NCBI RefSeq assembly: GCF_963082655.1
Contig: NC_081552.1
Location: 62,236,930 to 62,300,929 of the forward strand
DNA from: Stomoxys calcitrans
Taxonomy: Eukaryota; Arthropoda; Insecta; Diptera; Muscidae
Direction: 5' to 3'
Length of the DNA stretch: 64,000 nt
Both the position numbers and the translations under genes were made by a program. Shown here piece after piece: positions 57,601 to 64,000 of this stretch (position 1 is its first letter; every line of letters begins with the position of its first letter). The notes below the pieces were generated by a model. It did not search any database, was not told the DNA's origin, and saw only the letters and a list, made by a program, of their open reading frames with translations.

Positions 57601-57887
57601 TACTATAGTCTGGTTATTTTTTCTTCTTCCGGTTTCCAATTTATTTATTTTTTTTTTATTTTAAACAATTCCACCTCTAGTAAATTTAAGGGTACATCTG
57701 AAGGGAGTCTATAATAAAGACTGTTTTGGAAAATAGGCCTGCTAGGAAAAGGACAAGAACCCCCCCACAGACTGTTGCTAGTTTTATCAATGGCTCCCGC
57801 AGTCCTGTCTCTTATCAGGTTTAACGATGCTTAATATCCATAAGAAACTTGCATCAGAATGAATATTTTTTGTTCATGTACATTACA
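54677..57887 (+). repeat. 3' long terminal repeat (3,211 bp)
   Basis: It begins TGTATTGGACG and ends ATGTACATTACA like the 5' LTR, but lacks its 78-bp segment (junction in ACAACCTCTCCAAG at about 55,743-55,756). Substitutions relative to the 5' LTR were noticed at about 54,891, 55,205, 56,019 and 57,638. Confidence 0.93.
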
Positions 57888-58407
57888 TATGGTCCGGTTT
57901 GGACCACAATTAAATTATGTGTTGGAGACCTGCGTAAAATGTCAGCCAATTCGAATAGGAATTGCGCCCTTTGTGGGCTAGAGAGATCGATTTATATGGA
58001 AGCTGTATAGCGCTATATACCGATTCAGACCATAATAAACACGTTTGTTGATGGTCATGAGAGGATCCGTCGTACAAAATTTCAGGCAAATCGGATAATT
58101 ATTGCGACCTCTTGAGGCTCAAGACTTCAAGATCCCAGGTCGGTTTATATGGCAGCTATATCAGGTTATGAACCGACTTGTACTTTATTTGACATAGTTG
58201 TTGAAAGTAACAGTAAAAAACGTCTTGCGAAATTTCAGCCAAATCGGACAGGAATTGCGCCCTCTAGAAGCTCAAGAAGTCAAGACCCCAGATAGGTTTA
58301 TATGACAGCTATATCAGGTTATGAACCGATTTGAACCATATTTGGCACAGTTATTGGATATCAGAACAAAATACTACGTGCCAAAAATTCATTCAAATTG
58401 GATAAGA
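57888..58407 (+). mobile_element. Type A element split by the LTR retrotransposon, right part
   Basis: It begins with the second TATG and continues GTCCGGTTTGGACC, where 43,854 left off. Three monomers follow. At about 58,407 it switches abruptly to sequence in the opposite orientation, so the microsatellite end of this copy is lost. Confidence 0.82.
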
Positions 58408-58577
58408 ATTGTATATATTCTTGATCGTCATGACATTTTAAGTCGATTTAGCCATGTCCGTCCGTCCGTCTGTCGAAAAAGTGAAGCTAGGCCCTTGACA
58501 TTTTGCATAAATACTTTTTATTGGGCTAGATCAGTTGGGGTTGAAAATGGGCCGAACTTAGCACGCTTTTACTTGTT
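58408..58577 (-). mobile_element. Minimal type A derivative (about 170 bp)
   Basis: A core fragment (TATATATTCTTGATCGTCATG-like), GTCCGTCCGTCCGTCTGTC at 58,458-58,475 and the adjoining block, then a direct jump into the last 27 bases of the palindrome end, GCCGAACTTAGC to ACTTGTT. All monomers and most end modules are missing. Confidence 0.7.
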
Positions 58578-59857
58578 ATACCCACCACCATAAGATGGGG
58601 GGTATACTAATTTCGTCATTCTGTTTGTAACTACTCGAAATATTCGTCTGAGACCCCATAAAGTATATATATTCTTGATCGTCGCGACATTTTATGTCGA
58701 TCTAGCCATGTCCGTCCGTCTGTCCGTCCGTCCGTCCGTCTGTCTGTCGAAAGCACGCTAACTTCCGAAGGAGTAAAGCTAGCCACTTGAAATTTTGCAA
58801 AAATACTTCTTTGTAGTGTAGGTCGGTTGGTATTGTAAATGGGCCATATCGGTCCATGTTTTGATATAGCTGCCATATAAACCGATCTTGGGTCTTGACT
58901 TCTTGAGCGTCTAGAGTGCGCAATTCTTATCCGATTGGAATGAAATTTTGCACGACGTGTTTTGCTATGATATCCAACAACTGTGCCAAGTAAGGTTGAA
59001 ATCGGTCCATAACCTGATATAGCTGCCTCTAGCGTGCGCAATTCTTATCCGATCAGAATGAAATTTTGCACGACGTGTTTTGTTATGATATCCAACAACT
59101 ATGCCATGTATGGTTCAAATCGGTCCATAACCTGATGTAGCTGTCATATAAATCGATCTTGGGTCTTGACTTCTTGAGCCTCTAGAGGGCACAATTCTTA
59201 TCCGATTTAAATGAATTTTTGCACGAAGCATTTCGTTATGATATCCAACAACTGTGCCAAGTATGGTTCAAATCGGTCCATAACCTGATGTAGCTGTCAT
59301 ATAAATCGATCTTGGGTCTTGACTTCTTGAGCTTCTAGAGGGAGCAATTCCTATCCGATTTGGCTGAAATTTTGCATGACATATATTATTTTTACTTTCA
59401 ACAACTGTGTTCATAACCTGATATAGCTGCCATATAAACCGATCTGGGATCTTGACTTCTTGACCCCTAGAGGTCGCAATTATTATCCGATATGCCTGAA
59501 ATTTTGTACGACGGATCCTCTCATGACCATCAACAAACGTGTTTATTATGGTCTGAATCGGTCTATAGCCCGATACAGATCCCACATAAATCGTTCTCTC
59601 TATTTTACTTCGTGAGCCCCCAATGGGCGCAATTCTTATACGAATTGGCTGAAATTTTACACAGGTCTCCAACATATAATTTAATTGTGGTCCAAGCCGA
59701 ACCATATCTTGATATCGCTCTAATAGCAGAGCAACTCTTTTCTTATATCCTTTTTTGCCAAAGAAGAGATGCCGGGAAAAGAACTCGACAAATGCGATCC
59801 ATGGTGGAGGGTATATAAGATTCGGCCCGGCCGAACTTAGCACGCTTTTACTTGTTT
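58578..59857 (-). mobile_element. Complete type A element (about 1.28 kb)
   Basis: It begins ATACCCACCACCATAAG directly after the preceding terminus. A GTCC/GTCT array lies at about 58,708-58,748; about six monomers follow, one truncated at about 59,026 (GCTGCCTCTAGCG). The palindrome module ends ACTTGTTTA at about 59,857. Confidence 0.8.
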
Positions 59858-59858
59858 A

Positions 59859-60880
59859 TTTTTATACCCTCCACCAGTGGATGGAGGTATACTAATTTCG
59901 TCATTCTGTTTGTAACTACTCGAAATATTCGTCTAAGACCCCATAAGGTATATATATTCTTGATCGTCGCGACAGTTTATGTCGATCTAGCCATGTCCGC
60001 CCGTCCGTCTGTCTGTCGAAAGCACGCTAACTGCCGAAGGAGTAAAGCTACCCGCTTAAAATTTTGCACAAATACTTCTAATTAGTGTAGGCTGGTTGGT
60101 ATAGTAAATGAGCCATATCGGTCCATAACCTGATATAGCTGCCCTATAAATCGATCTGGGGTCTTGACTTCTTGAGCCTCTAGAGTGCGCAATTCTTATC
60201 CGATTGGAATGAAATTTTGCACGACAGGTTTTGTTACGATATCCAACAACTGTGCCAAATATGGTTTAAATCGGTTCATAACCTGATATAGCTGTCATAT
60301 AAACAGATCTGGGGACTTGACTTCTTGAGCTTCTAGAGGGCGCAGTTCCTACCAGATTTGGCTGAAATTTCGCAAGACGTTTTTTATTGTTACTTTCAAC
60401 AACTATGTCATATAAAGTACAAGTCGGTTCATAACCTGATATAGCTGCCATATAAACCGATCTGGGATCTTGACTTCTTGAGCCTCTAGATTGCGCAATT
60501 ATTATCCGATTTGCCTGAAATTTTGTACGATGGATTCTTTCATGACCATCAACATACGTTTTATTATGGTCTGAATCGGTCCATAGCCCGATGCAGCTCC
60601 CATATAAATCGATCTCTCTATTTTACTTTTTGAGCTCACAAAGAGCGCAATTCTTATTCGAATTGGCTGACATTTTACACAGGTCTCTAACATATAATTT
60701 AATTGTGGTCCAAACCAGACCATCTTGATATCTTGATATCGCTCTAATAGCAGAGCAAATCTTTTCTTATATTCTGTTTTGCCTAAGAAGAGATGCTGGG
60801 AAAAGAACTCGACAAATGCGATCCATGGTGGAGGGTATATAAGATTCGGCCCGGCCGAACTTAGCACGCTTTTACTTGTT
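59859..60880 (-). mobile_element. Type A element (about 1.0 kb), adjacent head to tail
   Basis: Right end TATACCCTCCACCAGTGG, with a change in the hairpin loop. A short GTCCGTCTGTCTG at about 60,004, four to five monomers, and a complete palindrome end at 60,880. Its right end lies in the T-rich terminus of the previous copy. Confidence 0.8.
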
Positions 60881-61934
60881 ATATATGCTTTTTACTTTAC
60901 TTTTCAATACTTTTCTTTTGATATCCATATTGTCCCAATCGGTTCATATGTCTTGCTGGGGGGTTTTGGGGTTGGGGAGGCCGCTCAGACACCAAGGATT
61001 ACATTTTAATGTCAGATTTGTACTCTATATTTAATTACTTTTCGTTTGACATCCATGTTGTCCCAATCGGTATATAGGTCCTACTGGGGAGGTTTTGGGT
61101 GTTGGGGAGGCCCCTTAACCGGTCATGTTTGCCGACTATGGAAAAATGGGGCTTAAATTATTGATATTTGGAAGTAGACCACGTATCTGATATCAACATT
61201 AGGGAACAACTCTCTAGCGGACGTCCCACTACCATAACAACCCCCAAATAGGACATATTTGCCCGCCAAGACAAATTGGGTATTAAAGAGAGTGGAACTA
61301 AATTTTTATAGTTTTTAGGGCCAATACCCCAAACTGAATATATTTGCTGACTGCAATAAGGAGTTTAAATGAGGTTAGAAAACCAATTTGATATCCAATT
61401 TTTAGGCCAATGGCAATATGGGGTTCAAAAAAATTATATTGTATATAGACATATGAGGAAAGAGCACGTTTGCCGATATATTTTCGGGCGTAGTGTTTGG
61501 GGACCATCCCAATCCCCAAAACACCCCTAAATCGGGCATATTTACCCACCATGTCAATGTAAATGAAGGGTATTGGGTGCTAGAGCAAAACGTGGTACCC
61601 ACTTTCGGGACCAATTTTCTGGGGGTCTACCCCTTTCCCATAATACCCCACAAACAGCAATTTTTTATTGACCATCGCAATATGGGCCTCAAATAAAGGT
61701 ATTTGGGAGTAGAAAACGAATTTGATATCCAAACGTAGGACAGTGTATTTAGGGCATCACCCTTCCTCAAAACACCCCCAAAGGGTAAACATTTTTCGAC
61801 CATGCCAATATGTGTCTCAAATGAAAGGTATTTGAGAATAGAAAACGAATTTGATAACCTATTTTGGGGTCATGAGTTTGGGGGACGCCTTATCCTGTAA
61901 ACTCCTCTTAAGCCAATAGCAATATGGGAATTAA
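60881..61934. repeat. Type D repeat array
   Basis: Diverged units with CCAATACCCCAAA or CCCCAAAACACCCC, GACCATNNCAATATG (61,547, 61,669, 61,798; spacings about 122-129), AAAGGTATTTGGGAGTAG and AACGAATTTGATATCCAA. The frames present are repeat artefacts. No element ends were found in this stretch. Confidence 0.65.
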
Positions 61935-62430
61935 AACAAGTAAAAGCGTGCTAAGTTCGACCGGGCCGAATCTTATATACCCTCCACCATGGATCGCATT
62001 TGTCAAGTTCTTTTTCGGGCATCTCTTTTTAGGCGCAAAAAAAATGATATAAGAAAAGATTTGCTCTGCTTTTAGAGCGATATCAAGATATGGTCCGGTT
62101 TGGACCACAATTAAATTTATAGGTTGGAGACCTGTGTAAAATGTCAGCCAATTCGAATAAGAATTGCGCCTTTTGTGGCCTCAAGAAGTAATATAGAGAG
62201 ATTGATTTATATGGGAGCTGTATCGGGCTATTGACCGATTCAGACCATAATAAAAACGTATGTTAATGGTCATGAGAGAATCCGTCGTACAAAATTTCAG
62301 GCAAATCGGATAATAATTACGACCTCTAGAGGCTCAAGAAGTCAAGATCCCAGATCTGTTTATATGACAGCTATATCAGTTTATGAACCGACTTGTACCT
62401 TATTTGACATAGTTTTTGAAAGTAACAATA
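61935..62430 (+). mobile_element. Type A element (outer copy), left part
   Basis: ACAAGTAAAAG, palindrome TTCGACCGGGCCGAA (one change), TATACCCTCCACCAT and about two monomers up to GAAAGTAACAATA. It continues at 63,308. Confidence 0.83.
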
Positions 62431-63307
62431 AACAAGTAAAAGCGTGCTAAGTTCGGCCGGGCCGAATCTTATATACCCTCCACCATGGATCGCATTTGCC
62501 GAGTTCTTTTCCCGGCATCTCTTCTTAGGCAAAAAAGGATATAAGAAAAGAGTTGCTCTGCTATTAAAACGATATCAAGATATGGTCCGGTTCGGACCAC
62601 AATTATATGTTGGAGACCTGTGTAAAATTTCAGTCAATTCGTATAAGAATTGCGCCCATTGGGGCTCACGAAGTAAAATAGAGAGAACGATTTATATGGG
62701 ATCTGTATCGGGCTATAGACCGATTCAGACCATAATAAACACGTTTGTTGATGGTCATGAGAGGATCCATCGTACAAAATTTCAGGCATATCGGATAATA
62801 ATTGCGCCCTCTAGAGGCTCAAGAAGTCAAGACCCAAGATCGGATTATATGGCAGCTATATCAGGTTATGGGCCGATTTCAACCATACTTGGCACAGTTG
62901 TTGGATATCACAACAAAACACGTCGTGCAAAATTTCATTCTGATCGGATAAGAATTGCGCACGCTAGATGCTCAAGAAGTCAAGACCCAAGATCGGTTTA
63001 TATGGCAGCTATATCAAAACATGGACCGATATGGCCCATTTACAATACCAACCGACCTACACTAATAAGAAGTATTTGTACAAATTTTCAAGCGGCTAGC
63101 TTTACTCCTTCGGAAGTTAGCGTGCTTTCGACAGACAGACAGACAGACGGACGGACGGACGGACGGATGGACATGGCTAGATCGACATAAAATGTCGCGA
63201 CGATCAAGAATATATATACTTTATGGGGTCTCAGAAGAATATTTCGAGTAGTTACAAACAGAATGACGAAATTAGTATACCCCCCATCTTTTGGTGGAGG
63301 GTATAAA
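62431..63307 (+). mobile_element. Type A element (inner copy), complete, about 877 bp
   Basis: It starts AACAAGTAAAAG with a perfect palindrome and TATACCCTCCACCAT, has about three monomers, GACAGACAGACAGACGGAC at 63,130-63,170, the core and TGGTGGAGGGTATAAAAA. It is inserted within an A-run of the outer copy's monomer. The uninterrupted equivalent at about 58,207-58,225 reads GTAACAGTAAAAAACGTC. Confidence 0.85.
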
Positions 63308-63847
63308 AATGTCTTGCAAAATTTCAGCCAAATCGGATAGGAATTGCGCCCTCTAGAAGCTCAAGAAGTCAAGTCCCCAGATCTGTTTATATGGCAGCTA
63401 TATCAGGTTATAAACCGATTTAAACCATACTTGGCACAGTTGTTGGATATTATAACAAAACACGTCGTGCAAAATTTCATCCCAATCGGATAAGAATTGC
63501 GCACTCTAGAGGCTCAAGAAATCAAGACCCAAGATCGGTTTATATGGCAGCTATATCAAAACATGGACCGATATGGCCCATTTACAATACCAACCGACCT
63601 ACACTAATAAGAAGTATTTGTGCAATATTTCAAGCGGCTAGCTTTACTCCTTCGGAAGTTAGCGTGCTTTCAACAGACAGACGGACGGACGGACGGACAG
63701 ACGGACGGACATGGCTAGATCGACATAAAATTTCACGACGTTCAAGAATATATATACTTTATGGGGTCTAAGACGAATATTTCGAGTAGTTACAATCAGA
63801 ATGACGAAATAAGTATACCCCCCATCTTATGGTGGAGGGTATAAAAA
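63308..63847 (+). mobile_element. Type A element (outer copy), right part
   Basis: It resumes TGTCTTGCAAAATTTCAGCC and carries two monomers, a GACAGACGGAC array at 63,676-63,710, the core, and ATGGTGGAGGGTATA at about 63,827-63,842. Confidence 0.83.
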
Positions 63848-64000
63848 TTGTATTTGAGAGAAGAGCACGATGCTGATATTTTTTCAGGGCCAAGTATCTA
63901 GGGGACCACCTCTCCCCCGAAAACACCACTAAATCATGAGAATATCAGGCTGAAATGAAATATTTTAAGAATGGAGTACACCTTACATCCAAACATAAAT
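63848..64000. repeat. Type D sequence to the window end
   Basis: GGGGACCACCTCTCCCCCG and AAAACACCACTAAATCATG resemble the type D array before 61,934. The nested type A pair therefore probably inserted into that array. Confidence 0.55.

Larger units (their letters stand above)
43855..57887 (+). mobile_element. Ty3/gypsy LTR retrotransposon with 3.2-kb LTRs and RING-gag
   Basis: A 14.0-kb insertion, of which about 1.68 kb is a type A copy in the leader. LTRs start TGTATTGG and end CATTACA. TATG is duplicated on both sides. A tRNA-Lys-type primer site lies 6 bases after the left LTR. gag and pol overlap with a -1 shift, and there is no env. The gag/pol style, the lysine primer and the very long LTRs resemble the Osvaldo/Ulysses group of fly elements (inference). 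Near-identical LTRs show a recent insertion. Substitutions in conserved integrase positions make present autonomy doubtful. Confidence 0.93.

Noticed and set aside
62444..63190. A 248-codon plus-strand frame, and similar ones at 48,479-49,036 and 59,268-59,843 on the minus strand
   Set aside because: They start in the type A palindrome end and run through monomers into the GGAC microsatellite; all parts are non-coding element modules.

Overview
This is a 64 kb stretch of repeat-dominated nuclear DNA from a dipteran. The repeat families, the (GTCY)n microsatellite inside short dispersed elements and the transposon types fit a higher fly; a muscid such as a stable-fly-like species is my best guess, from recollection of similar repeats and not from a search. 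I see no host protein gene, rRNA or functional tRNA gene. Almost everything can be assigned to transposable elements, many nested in one another.

The dominant component is a superfamily of non-autonomous elements that I relate to mini-me/INE-1/DINE-1 elements, which the literature connects with Helentron/Helitron transposition. I split them into types A, B, C and D for this window. On the strand where the GC-rich palindrome comes first, a type A copy reads: ACAAGTAAAAG terminus; palindrome TTCGGCCGGGCCGAA; subterminal repeat TATACCCTCCACCAT; one to about 25 copies of a 153-bp monomer; a (GGAC/GACA)n microsatellite, which is (GTCY)n on the other strand; a conserved (TA)n-bearing core; inverted repeat ATGGTGGAGGGTATA; and a terminal A-run. 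Type B has the same plan and a diverged monomer of the same 153-bp length. Type C has monomers of about 141-154 bp. Type D is built of about 125-130-bp units. In the features, + means palindrome end at the left.

Layout. 1-326: end of a type A copy. 327-3010: 5'-truncated Jockey/CR1-group non-LTR retrotransposon on the minus strand. 3011-8596: type B copy holding an expanded type A copy, whose 153-bp array has higher-order structure. 8597-12255: decayed RNase H-bearing non-LTR retrotransposon (I/LOA-like). 12256-18907: GTACC-rich repeats, type A, B and C copies, a mariner deletion derivative and about 1.9 kb of plain non-coding DNA. 18908-32876: nested and adjacent type A and B copies, type D stretches and a split tRNA-derived SINE. 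32934-41274: an approximately 4.1-kb tandem segmental duplication of fused A and B copies. 41275-43586: type D and C. 43699-58407: a type A copy interrupted at 43855-57887 by a 14-kb Ty3/gypsy LTR retrotransposon. 58408-64000: more A and D copies, one perfectly nested.

The LTR retrotransposon is the only locus with long, nearly intact genes. It has 3.2-kb LTRs, a TATG target duplication, a tRNA-Lys-type primer site, a gag with an N-terminal RING-H2 finger, and a pol reached through a -1 frameshift signal. It also carries a type A copy in its leader. The LTRs are nearly identical, so the insertion is young.
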